Shown: piece by piece, positions 13,673-26,234 of the stretch
Numbering within the stretch: the first letter of the stretch is position 1
Layout: every line of letters begins with the position of its first letter
Origin: Gorsachius magnificus
Taxonomy: Eukaryota > Chordata > Aves > Pelecaniformes > Ardeidae
Direction of reading: 5' to 3'
DNA: 64,000 nucleotides
NCBI GenBank assembly: GCA_034008185.1
Contig: CM067084.1
Span: forward strand, 13,101,385 to 13,165,384
Made by a program: the position numbers and the translations under genes
Notes under the pieces: model-generated
Databases searched by the model: none
What the model was told of the DNA's origin: nothing
The model's input: the letters and a program-made list of their open reading frames with translations, nothing else

Positions 13673-13965
13673 TGTCATGGTTTAACCCCAGCCAGCACCT
13701 GAGCACCACACAGCCGCTCGCTCACTTCCCCCCCAGCAGGATGGGGGGAAGGGGATTGGAAGGGGAAAAGTGAAAAAACTCATGGGTTGAGATAAGAACA
13801 GTTTAATAATTGAAATAAAATAAAATAATAATAAATTTTAATGAAAAGGGAAAAAAAGAGAGAGAAGTAATACTCAAGAAAGACAAGTGATGTACATGAA
13901 AGCGGTTGCTCACCACCAGCAGACCGATGCCCAGCCTGTCCCCGAGCAGCAGCACCCCAGCCGAC
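13673..13965 (-). mobile_element. Partial LTR, same family as the copy at 62748, minus strand
   Basis: The plus strand starts TGTCATGGTTTAACCCCAGC, the reverse complement of the LTR 3' terminus, so this copy is on the minus strand with its 3' end at 13673. It continues through the pyrimidine/purine-rich segment, a TTTAAT poly(A)-type signal (ATTAAA on the minus strand) near 13801, an AT-rich stretch, and GTTGCTCACCACC matching the middle of the family. Similarity fades near 13965, before the TATA region, so the 5' half is missing. No second LTR or coding sequence is adjacent. Confidence 0.8.
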
Positions 13966-16900
13966 CTCTGAGAGAGGGATGGATGAGCAGTTTAGGAGAA
14001 CCTTGCCAGAAGGTGTTGCTGGAATCCTGGACTTCTCTGATACAATCATAAATGTACACACAGAGAACATGAAACAAAAGAAAAAAATCAGAATAACCAG
14101 AGGGAGCAGTCCTGCTGAGAGCTCCTAGCCTTGTCGGCTACCATTTGACTCAAAAGATGACTCCCTTTTTTTTTCCCCCCACAAATGCCTTATTATATTT
14201 ACACTATATTCAGGTTTTGGAGGGACAGGCCTCATTACTAATCAAATTTGTTTCACCTGTTCTCCAGGTAAGATGTCTTTCCTCCATAAATCTATGTTTA
14301 TTATTTATCTCCACTTTTTAATGCAAAGTCAGCCCAAACATGTCACTGAAATTCCATGTCCTTATTTTAAATGAAGAGCATGTGTTATATATATCATTTT
14401 TAATGAGATCTGTACTAAACTGTGTCTATAGAATAATGTCACATAACTAGATATGCAACCAGCAATCTAGAAGGTATCTTAAATGGCCTCTCTAAAAGGG
14501 AGGTATATAGGGTATATAGTTCATAAATTGTGAGTAGCTACTAAACTGCTATGCAAATGTCTTTGCAGGAAGGGGACTTTAAACTATACAGAAAGAGAGC
14601 AGTGATTCTATTCTCCCAGGGATTTGTTAAAAAAAAAACCACCACCACATATAATTAGATAATATTCAGGACCTGCATATTATTCTAAGCTATTCAGAAT
14701 CCAGGTTTCTGAGGGAATACAGAAAACTTCACATTTGTTTTAATCACCACTACAGATTCTACTTTCTAATAATTTGCCATGAAGAAATGGAGAGTAATTA
14801 ACGACAAGCTTTAATGCTGCGAGAGAAGAGAAGAAAATTTAACAAAACATAAGCATTCTGAATGAACACTAAAAAGGAAAGAATCATCTTTTTTTCTATT
14901 TTAATTTAATTAAAAAGTTTTTTGCTTTTTCCTTAAAAGAGAGGAAGAAAGGAAAAATACTTTGAAAAATTACTGTTCTCACTGTTGTTAGTTATAATTA
15001 AAAGCCATCCAAAATCGCAACGTTGTATTTAGCAAACTGCATTGCAGGTAGTGATGGTTCAGCTGGAGATTTGTCATACATAAAATTAACCCCCCAAAAT
15101 TCACAATAGAATGTATTTTACTGATTTTCCTAGGGTGAAAGATTACTTATGAGTTCCAGCCCAGTCTTTGCTGTGATCTCATTATAAATTCCTGAAGGAA
15201 AAACACATCTCCTTTTTTTCCCTGCTGAACACGCTCTTCCTTGTCTTAGGGCATTCATCTCCTGTTGCTGCTGCTACCTGCTGGGATGGTGTTCATGCAG
15301 ATGGTACATGTATTACCATGCCCACTTTGGCATGTAGGCTAGGTATTTCCTACACCTTCCTTCTTCATTATGAAAGATCTGTAATAAAGTTTGTTCCCAT
15401 ACTGTGAATTATATGATCTTGAAAGCCAAGAAGTTTGACCATAGGTTTGGGATGGCCCTAAATCACTCTTTAGAAGAAAATCTCAATTTGAAAGGCTACC
15501 CACGGGACTGTCCAGCTTCCTATTTCAATCTCATGAAATTCCCATTTCACTCCTATGCCCCAGGCTGTACCATCTCACTGCAACACATCCTCCCATTTCC
15601 TCCCTCCTGAAATGGGAGGACATATAAATCTAATCTTAGCCCATTAAATCTTCCAGCTCTTTTATCTTCACCAGCACTTGACTCTGTTTTCAGTCATTCA
15701 AAAGACATTTTTCTTAATGAAGGCCCAGCCCTCTGGGAAACGAGGCCCAGATTTGCCCATCGCAGCTGTCATTCACTCAGGCACCCCAGCACATCCCGTC
15801 ACCCGGGACAGGTCCAGGTCATGGAGGAGATGTAGAGAGCAGCCTACAAGTGCCAATTAGTGCTCAGATTCAAGCTGACTCAGCTTCAGGGGCGAAACAC
15901 AGTCCAAATTTTTTGTGTACCAGCAGTTTTCTGCTTTCTTCTGCCTATCCTCTAGCTATTACCGTGCTTGAATATTGAACTTTTTTCTTCCTCAACTCCA
16001 AATATAGTTACTGCTTCCTTAGGCTCCTACCTTGTCTTACTTTTTGTATTACAGGCTAATGATCTGTCAACTAATATTAAATTATTTGCTCTCCTAATTG
16101 CCTATTTTCAAATAACAGATTGTGGAGTAAGGTGGCTACCTTAGCACTTTCCCTGTATGTTCCAAAAGAAGAAAGGATTGATACATTAGAAATGAAAGGC
16201 TGAAACCCCAAGAGAACCCTAGTCCTACTTATTACTCACAAAAATATTTCATCCACAATATTAAAATATTTTACAAAATTTCAGTAGTATTTACTTTTTC
16301 ATTCCCTTCCAGTATCAGTTACTTTCATTCCGAAGCCTAAGAGGTTTTCTCATTTTCAGATCAAACATTCAAAGCATCCTGAAAATTTAATACCACTATA
16401 ATGCTGTATTGGGAAACAGACAGAAGAAAATACAACTGAATCCACCGATACTTTTTCCACCTTATAAGAATTCTTCTTGTATGCCAATAAAAAAAAAAAT
16501 AAAAAAACCCAAACCACAGACAGCTGACCAGGTTACCAGTTTGAGACCAGTTCCCCTGTATGACACAGGAGCTGTGTCAACTCTCTAGAAGTTAAAGACC
16601 CTCAGCTGATGAGGTTCTCCCTTTGTAGCAGGGAACATACAGAAAGCAGAGGTGCCAATGGGATGCACATGTACAGGAAACAAGGTCCCGTACCTGTCTG
16701 CTCCAAATCCCGTAATTATTTTTCTTGGGTGGATTTTTGCTCATATTTTCTTCAACCTTTCCTGGACTCCACAAGGAATCAATTACACCAGCGGAGCACT
16801 CTGGTTACCCTGAACCTCCAAACAGACTGAAGGTGAAAAAAGACATGGAAAAACACTGACTAAAGACCGGCTGGCAAGTCGATAAAGACACATTGGAGTG

Positions 16901-18042
16901 AGCCAAATAAAGCTCCTCTCTTTCAGATGTTTCAGATTCACAAAACAAATTTGCTCCAACACTCCACTGAGAGCTTTGTCCTCATTTCACGACCATGCTG
17001 CAGTCTGACAAAAAAGAATGTGTGGGTTTGGAGAACAGATAAATGAAACTTTGCATCATCACCAGGCACTTGCAGAGGCTACAGCAAAGTGGTACAGTGT
17101 CAGTTATCGTAAAGTTGTGGCATTAAAGCCATTCAAAACAGAGTGCCTGCTTTTTTGCTCAACCTTCATCTCTGAACTCATGTGCTTTACCAAGTAAGCT
17201 ATCTCAACAGAGAGGAAAAATCAAGATTGCATGACACAGAGTTAAACCTGGTAACATCAAATATTTATGATTTCCTCAAGGAGATAATCAAACTTTGTAA
17301 AAACTTCTCACAGATTATTAGTACAGAGTGATAGTTCTAACCAAAATTATCTTCCTGGTAAAAAATAAACCTCCCCTTAAAGGCTAATATGACAGATGGA
17401 TTAATGCAGAACATTGCTTAGCTTTCGGCTCTTGGTTTTAATTATTACACTCTAAAAAACTCAAAGATTCAAAGTTCTGAGCAATAGGTGACATTAAACA
17501 CAGAAAGCCTAAGATGATTTGAGCTATGCCTAATATTTTTTTTCCTGAAGATAGGCAGAAAAATAAAATACAAAATAACCAGCAAGACCTTAAGCTAAAT
17601 GTAGGTAACCTAAAACCTTTAATGACTAAAAAAAAATTTCATAAAATAACTTTCACATTAAAAAAATAGATAACTTTAAATTTCTTTTTGAATGACAGTT
17701 AATTACTAACAAAAATATCTGCTTGCTTCCATCAACAATTACCAGTAACTGAATAGAACTTCTCAAAAACTTAATCACAAGATACTTCATCACTGACCTA
17801 ATGGCATAATCAAGAGATGATGGAGAACCACTCACATAAACCAGCCATTTTTCCCTTGAGTGCCTAAGCGTGACAGATGACCAGTACTGCAGACCGCAGT
17901 AGAGCTGCAGCGTTACAAGACGTGTAGCGCAGCCCCGCCGGTGTGACATCTAATACCAGGTCAGGGCTTGTCATCTGCAGAGAAAGGGAATGCTTCTGTT
18001 GCTCTTTCATAAATGGTCCATTTTCATAGTTTTTCTTTTTTC

Positions 18043-18086
18043 AGAGGGTTTTTTTGTTGGTTTTTTTTATTATTATTATTATTATT
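18043..18086. repeat. T-rich tract with (ATT)n
   Basis: T runs broken by single G bases lead into about six ATT units. Simple low-complexity sequence. Confidence 0.85.
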
Positions 18087-19946
18087 TTTACACACTTATA
18101 AAGAACATTAAGATCCGACTGTAGTTGCTAACAGCACCATTGGCCTTGTTGCCTAAAGTTTGTAGGAGGGCAAGTCACACAAATATCCATGGTTATACGC
18201 TTGCATTCCCAGTAGCCTATAGCACTTTCCCAATCAAGGAAAGAGACCTATGGTCATACCTCATGACTTCAGTCTGAATCATGGACTTCTGGCTCTCCCA
18301 CTTACTGGGAGCAAAACTGACAGTGAAAAATAAACGCCCTTCCAGACAATGCCTTGCTCACTTGCTTAGGCTTACATTTTCTAAGTCACTAACAATAACA
18401 CCAGATAAACACTAACATTAAGGTTTAAAACATTACCTATTAAACTGAGAAAAGCACTTCCCACTCTGTTGGAAACTCCAGATTTGCGCTATAGTTACAG
18501 GGAAGTCACAAAATCAGAGGTGCCAGCGGGAAAATAAGTTCTCTGTCCATCTCTTCCAACTCCCCTAGTTTGGGGGATTTTTTCCATACATTTCTTCCCT
18601 CCAACACAAGCGTTCTAGTCCATATTCTACACAGTTTTCAGGGATCACCTTTTTAGAGCACATTTCCTTTTAAGAAGGAAAAAGCTTGAAAATATAGTTC
18701 TTCAAAACAGAGGCAGGTTACTGCACAAAGGCAATGACTAAAAATCATTTTTAAAATTAATGCCAGTCCAGCCTCAATGAACAGAGTTAGGATTTTACTA
18801 GGAATTAAGTGGCTCCCATATGAATTCAAGTTTTTGTGTTATCTGTAAAATGGGATGCCCATTCTGCTCCGGTATGTCATTTAAAAATAAAAATTAAAAA
18901 ATTAAAAAATATAGTTCTCTCTGCCTTCTCAATGTGGGAACAGGGGAGAAAACTTCCCGCATGGTTCACTATAGCTGACTGCAATTAAAAGCAGTACTTT
19001 TGGCAATTTCAAACAGCTCCAAGAGGTTGGACTACTGGCACAACTCCCCATGCCAAAGGAGATCAGCAGCGCTGCGAGGCCACCAGCCGCCCGGCAGGGC
19101 CAGGATCCGGCTGAGCGGATCAGTCGCCTTCTTACCAAGAGCCCTGGGCAGAGTGTCAGGTAATCATGAAAAGCAGTGGGCCACCGCTCTCTGCCCCTAT
19201 ATTTTTGCAACAGTTTTTCAAGTTGCTTCATCCTTTCCCTGAGAGCTAAAGCCAGTGTTATACTGGTTTTACTGCCACAGAGAATAAAAAAAGAGATGCC
19301 ATTAGTCTTTCATTTAAGGTTTACGACACAGAAAATTTTAATAGGAGTTAAATTAACTATTGACATTTATCACAATAATTTGTTCTGTAGCCTCTGACCT
19401 GCAAGACAATAACAGGATAATAAAGGCTTCGGGACATGACCGAGCCGGGAGAAGCCACTGTCAGTTATCAGACGCAAGCAAGCAGCCTGTCAAACGCGAG
19501 ACTTGTTTTACAGACAGAGAATATCCAGCGGTGACTATTTTACCTTTGAGATATGTTCACACACAAGCAGTCACATCGACTCTCATGTCCATTCATTTCA
19601 CAAGTATATGCTAAATGAGGTCCTGAAAAGTCTTTTTAGAGGAAGAAAGCTGAAGTGCTGCTGACCACCACGGCATACAAAACAGCCAGTGTGACATCCT
19701 CATGAGAAAAAATGCTTAAAAACTTTAAAGATGGTTTATAGATGTAAGCTTAGCTTCAAAAATACTTATCATATGAAGCAGTTATGTTTTCAACAAATTC
19801 TGGGCAGGGTAATATAAAGGAGATCTCAGACAATAAGAGACAGTCTTTTTGACCGAATGGTTTGTTCCAAGTATATTGTGAAAAATTGGAATATCGTGGC
19901 TTTCCTTTCCAAGTCATTTTTCACACTAGCGATTAATAAGACATCA

Positions 19947-19962
19947 CAGGCAGGCAGGCAGG
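19947..19962. repeat. (CAGG)4 microsatellite
   Basis: Four perfect CAGG units in otherwise unique DNA. Short, with no other feature attached. Confidence 0.8.
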
Positions 19963-22900
19963 TGTATTTTCATCCAATGTAATTTCACTGGATTTCACAT
20001 CATGGGTAGGTAATTGTAAATGCATCTTTTTATATTAATAAAAGGATAATACCACAGCATATCACTCCTAAAAGCCTCCATTCTGGAATTTTCTAATTAA
20101 ATGTTGGTATCATATCAACATGACAGAGCTTGTGCAGCCCAGGAGCAAAAATACACTAATAAATATTCTCCTCTTACCATACAACCCCCATGGCTTCACA
20201 TTCCTGCAGGACACCTCATCTATTAACATGACTCTACACAGGGCTTTATACCCAGATCCTTGCCCAAAACTCTTCTGTAAAAGTCCGGCCCCATCAAAGC
20301 TACCAGCAAAAACTGGCTTTAACATCACAGGGCGGGGTAACTATGCTATGTCAAGCCAAGACTTAGCTGACTTTTTCACAGGGACATTTTCTCAAGGAAT
20401 GGAAGCAAGGGAGACAGATTTTGGCACTAAATCTTGTGCTTGGAAACATACCACACAGAGCGGTATTTCTTTAAATGCATTCTTTCCTAATTATATAATC
20501 ATGCAGAGAGGGCGGAATGATGAAGCTGATCACACAGGCCTTAATTAGACCAAATTCTACCGAATTTAAGAGAAATTTTGCCTCTAAGAACTCAAGGCTC
20601 AGATATTTCTTCCTGCACCCAGCAGTTGATCATTATTTTTCCCTTGAAGCCTGATTAATTTCTCATATAATGTAACTTTTTTTTCTGGCTTGTGTAACTG
20701 AACTCCTTTTCATGTGTGTCTCGTCATTTTTATTACCAAACCGAGCTATTGGCAACAGCATCATCCTGCTTCAGCAATTTCTATAGCTTAAGTAAATGTT
20801 GCATGAAAATATGTTTCTCTTTATCTGTTTTAAATGTGTTGCCTTTTAATTTCAATATCCTTTTGTTCTTTTGTTATGAGAAAGAGTAAAAGCTAAGCAT
20901 TCGATTGAGCTTCTCCATACCAGCTCATATTTCACATACCGCTAACATCTTTTACTGTGTTCTCCTTCCTTAACTAGGTCAGGCAAGCCTTATAAATGTC
21001 TCTTTGCTTGGTAGCCCCTCTGCCTTTAATAATTTCCATTGCCCTCTGAATCTCTTCTATTTCTGCCACATCCTGCTGCTGTAATGCGACTAGAACTGAA
21101 CGTAGCAGTCAAGGTTAAGAGAAAGATACGCTTCTGTGTAGGTAATGCCAATTAAATATTTCCTGTGTTATTTTGCATCAGTGTCTAATATATCCCACTA
21201 CTTCACTTGCTCTGCAAACTCTGTCACCACCCCTACTGGGCTGATCCCAGGTACCTCATAACCCTATGTCACACTTCCATAAGTCAACATATTTTAGTGA
21301 ATTCGGTCGAGAGATGAAAACTCAACAACAAAACACTCCAGCTTGGACTGTCTTCCACGGCTCGTGTTTTATCGCCCCTCCCAGAGAGAGCCCGTGGCTC
21401 TGGCTGTGGTCCCTGGGCATCACCATACAAAGAACAGTAATTACTTCACCCTGGAGGCACTGCAAACCCAGACCCTGCCCAGGCAAGCGCTTCTATGCAT
21501 ACACATTCATGAGAATTAAGTTTCACCTGTGTCCAGAAGCCTGCTAGGGTGAGGGTCATATTTATTTCTGTTCCACAATTTTGAACTGCCTATTCCTATG
21601 CTCGGTATGTGGCATCTGGTCTATTTGCATCACTTCCTTAAGGCAATGGTTATTTCTGTTACATGGGTGCCCATTTCTTTTAACATATAGGTTACCTTTT
21701 TTACACTAACAAAGCAAAAATGTTACTACAATTACAGCTTCTCTGCCATAAATTATTTGTTGCTCTCAAGAACCTGTTTGCTTTGGGGCAGGAAAAAGGG
21801 TTGTTTACCTAATGAAAGAGCAGCTTACATTCATGTCAGTAGCTGTCAACACAGATTTATATATAAAAAAAATCCTAATACTCTTACAGTATTGGGAAAT
21901 GCAGAAGTATTTTTAGTTTTATTTAGGAGCGTTTACTTTTAGGTTAAGACACCATTTTCTCAAGGTGCTTGAATTTTTTATTGGGTTTGGATTCATATCT
22001 TATTTCCCACAGTGTGGTAGATTAATGCAGAAATATATATATATTATGCTGTTTAACACCATTGCTGCCCTCTGCCAAACATATGATATCGTATTTACCG
22101 CACCGCTGCCCTTAAACCTGCCACAGTTTAAGGCATAGCCTAAAGGGTCAGTAAAGCCTGTCTCATATTGACCTCCAGCAGTAAGCCCAGCGCTAAGCCT
22201 GGGGATGGCGATAGTGTCGGCAGTAGCAGCTGTCCCCAGCTGCCCTGGATTCACAGCTGGTCTCATTTGGTACACGTGGACTCGAAGTTCCTTGAGACCA
22301 GCCAGTTCTTAAAATGCCAGAATATTTTCTGAGCACTATTACAATAAAACTGTTACGTACAAATATATATTTTAACATTTTAAAAACTTTTTTTTAATTC
22401 CTCTCTTCAGGAGGAGGGTTACTCTGGTATTTTTGCTCATCAGTAACTCGAAAGCAGCTAATTCACTGCATTTCAGACACACCATCGTACGTCTCTGATA
22501 CCACACAGCTGGAGATGATCAGATGTTCATCATCTGGTGACAGATAATTTGCAAAAGCAGACCTTAGCTATAGCGCAATCTGCCAAGAGAGATCACATTT
22601 GGCTATGTTGCACTTCATTCTCAAAGACCAAAATCCACACATTGTTTTTGAGGAAACCTTCCCTAGAAATAGCAAGCCAAATATAACAAGAAAAAAAGAG
22701 AAAAGGAAGTGCAAAGTCATTGACCTCATTCCATTATTACCTCTCATGACACTTCCTCACATCTAGTTTTGTAAGGCATTTCAAACACTTCAGTGAGAAA
22801 TTCTTTTGAAATACCATGGACTAGATTAGGTTCATAATATGTGGTAAAAAATGAAAGGCAGATATCTAAACAGAAGAAAATAAAATTAGACACAAGTGCC

Positions 22901-25900
22901 CAGCAGGTGTCCGAGGAGTGAGGGGATATATAATTGGGGGTAGACAGCAAGGCAACATCTAAACCCCTCCATCGGGATGAGATGTGGATGGCTTACTGTA
23001 CCAAAGACGCTTTTCTTCTCTCCTGCACCCTCACTTTGCTCAGGTTTCAGGGACAGGAATTCAAGGCACTTGGATTGGGAATGAGCAGTGGCACTCCCTA
23101 GCCAGATCAGCAATGCACATGGTCAGGAAAGAGCAATTTCAGCGTGCACTGGGGATCCACCATTTTAAGGTTGGTTTGGTTTTTTTTTCCTCCTCCCTTA
23201 GATTATTTACAGGTTTGGTTCAGCCTAAGGTACTTGGAGGGTACAGTTAGGTACGTGTCCATGGCTATACATCCAGCAGCAAAAGGATGAACAACCCCAT
23301 TAGAAGCAACTCAGTGAGCAAGGACCAGAGTAAAGAGGAACCTAAGAAAGAGCTGGCAGGTGTGTATAGGGCCAGTTTCTTTATAGAAAAAGAACCACAC
23401 TGAAAAGGAGCATTTTTGGCTGCCTTCAAAAATCATGAAAGAGTGAACCTAAACCATCAATAAAGGAACCAGTGGAATTCTTGATTTTTTTGTTTGTTTT
23501 ATTAACTTCTATTGGCTTTACGCAGAACTCTTCTAATACCTGTTCTGGGAAAATCCTCAAATTATTTTTTTAACAAGTTTGTTTTAAAATACAAGAGAAA
23601 CTTTTTGAACTCATAGAACCTTTTTTCTTTTGGAAAAAAAGTGTGTTGACCAGACAGGAATGAAACAGAAGTCCTTTTGTCACTCTCTACCTGCTGACTG
23701 TTGCTGGTTTTCTTTCATAAATATTCACAATCCACTAAAGTCCTCTTTGTAGATCTAAGAGAGGAATTCTGGGGTTTGTATATGAAAGAAACAGATGTGG
23801 ATACTACTGAGAACAGAAGAAGCCTATCAGAGGTGCTGTCTATGGCAGCTGTCATCTTCATTTTTGTTTCTGGAAATGAAAAAAAGACATTTGCCTTTTG
23901 TGGAAATAACCATACAGTTGCCATCAAGAAACAAACAGGTATTGAAGTGATGACACCCTGCTTTCTGGGGCAAGTTCATACTGTATTGCATTACAGACAC
24001 CCGGGCAAGTGCCAAGTAACTTGGTGCACCAAACGACACAGCAAGAGCTGTATAGAGGTTTCCTTAAAATGAGATGAGCACAGTGAAACGGTGTTGACGA
24101 GCGGAACTAATTAGTTCTGGTTCAGCGCACTAGCCATACATGCCGATAGTTCTTCAAGAAAACTCTGCTCACTGACACATTGCACGAGGTAGCCACTTCT
24201 GAGAAACGTATTAGTGGGAGAAGCTGCAGGAGCGTGATCTACCAAGGCGGTTTATCTGTTCCCACCAACGCCACTATGGGAGCTTCATCGTTGGTTTTGA
24301 TGGGAGCCAGTTCATGCCAACACTTGCAGATTTTAATCAACCCATCATACAGACACAAACATTTAGGTTCAAATACTCTCAGCATGAGCAAATAAAAATT
24401 TTAAAAGAAATAGAAGATGGAAAGGACAACTCCAACTCAGCCACCCTGCAGGTAGCAACCAGCAGGCAGGACACTTATTTGAACAAACAATTGCAGTCAT
24501 CTGGAAGACAAGGTTTCATGCTGGCTCTCAGGAAGGTAATTTCCTCTATACAGCAGGCAGAGGGAATACCTTCCAAATTTCCTTATTCACCATCAAGAAG
24601 AGGAAAAGTTCACAGCCTGTCCCTGGACTGGTTGCTCTGTAAGAGATGCTGGGCAGGATGACCAGAAACTAGGAGTCAAGATACACAGGTGGATAAGAAA
24701 AGGCAAGAGAGAAAGCCAGCTCAGGAACCCCGAAGAGACAGAGTCCACTAAACTTTCCCTGATCCTTGAATGCCACAAAGAAGTACAACCTAAAGAGATA
24801 AGATGATAATATATTTCTTAACACACCTTATGGAGGATGTAGCCTGATTGCTGAATGACACAGTGGAAACGAACGGTCTTATGTCCTCTACTTGTACAAA
24901 CCCAAATCAGTCAGTCTATTTTATAGCCCAAAGAGAATACAAATAGTCATGGTGCAGTAATCACTTCTGCACAAACACCCCCATAACAAAATTCATAAAT
25001 CTATATTATTCATTTGAATTCACAGAAATGAAGAGTATCTTACAACCTCATTGTAAACACTGTCATACAATCAATCTCTCCCTGCTTTGCAATCGATAAC
25101 TTTGCTCTGCTTTGGTTTTTCTGAACTGGCAAGAGACCATTACCTCGTGACAACATTCTTCCATTTATCTCTCACCTCTTTGGAAACTCTTGAAACTCTC
25201 CATTGGCCAGATTTTACCAGTAAATATTGATTTAAAATGAAAAAAATAAAATCCTAATAGCCATCATCATTTAAGCCATCTAACTTGAGCAGAAGCATAC
25301 TTCTTGAAAAAAACTTATTTTAATGAAGCACAGTATGACAGAGAAAGAAATCTTTTGTAGAGTTAAAGCCTGCTTGCTGCTAAATAGCCTCTTTGTATAA
25401 TTAGGATTTGCAAAGTGGCAAAACACAATCCAATTAAGTGAGTTAGGTTCATGTGATTAACATCAGACTGGCAGTATTGCTCTCATAGTTCATCAGTGGC
25501 TTTACTAATTAGAACATCGCTAAGCAGACACATCTGACCTTGCCTTAGCCAGTTCAGGTTATGGTTTACCCTTCTGAGCCCTGCGTCAGCCTCACTGCTT
25601 GCTTCTTCCCTTTCTTTCCTTACTGGTGGACACTTTCCTCTGATATTCTATTCCTTTTGAAAGACGCCCTACCAGTCATCAAATATCATCAAATAATTAG
25701 TGCCTCTCTGCTTGCTGACTGAAGAAGAAAAAAACTGAAAAAAAGAGATAAAAGAGTTTTTGACAGGGACATTTTTCTGCTCACACCCTGAATTACTACA
25801 ATATTAAAATCAGTGCAGGCTGAGTAGAAAAGCAGCCAGGAAACTATATTAACTTTCAAGCAGCAAAAAATGGAAATGATCTTTGCTTGCCAAATAGGAA

Positions 25901-25906
25901 CCACAC

Positions 25907-25938
25907 GTGGAAATGGTGTCAAGTGGAAATGGTGTCAG
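25907..25938. repeat. 16-bp tandem duplication
   Basis: GTGGAAATGGTGTCA is repeated head to tail with a period of 16 bases; the two units differ only at the last base. This looks like a recent local duplication. Confidence 0.9.
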
Positions 25939-26162
25939 CAACATTGCTCAACAGCAGCTCAGAAATCAGAGCAGAGAGGTTACCATGGGGGAAACAGTAC
26001 CTGTGATTCCAGCCTTGGCAGCATCCCTGACCCGTGACAAAAGGACAACCCATAGCCACAGACTGCTTTGCTCCATCTCCTGCTGCAGGCGGCTTCCCTT
26101 CCTATGCTGCTGTGGGTGTGACTGCAGCACTTCTTATCAAGGGCCAATTATTTCTGCTAAGT

Positions 26163-26234
26163 AAAAAAAAAAAAAAAACAAAAAACAAACAAACAAACAA
26201 AAACAAACAAACAAACAAAAAAAAAAACAAAACA
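26163..26234. repeat. A-rich (AAAC)n tract
   Basis: A run of A followed by repeated CAAA units and a second A run. This kind of tract can grow from a poly(A) tail, but no element is recognised on its 5' side. Confidence 0.9.

Larger units (their letters stand above)
13966..26162. other. Long stretch with no gene recognised
   Basis: Mostly unique sequence with the simple repeats listed separately. Frames of up to 142 codons (20120-20548, plus strand) show no family resemblance that I can name. Parts at 19360-19620 and 25250-25560 look unusually complex for neutral DNA and are raised as findings. Confidence 0.55.

Noticed and set aside
20120..20548. Open frame of 142 codons, plus strand
   Set aside because: The protein has no recognisable motif. 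If the region is conserved it is more likely non-coding.
23701..24072. Open frame of 123 codons, plus strand
   Set aside because: Varied composition, but no known domain and no promoter, splice or poly(A) context.
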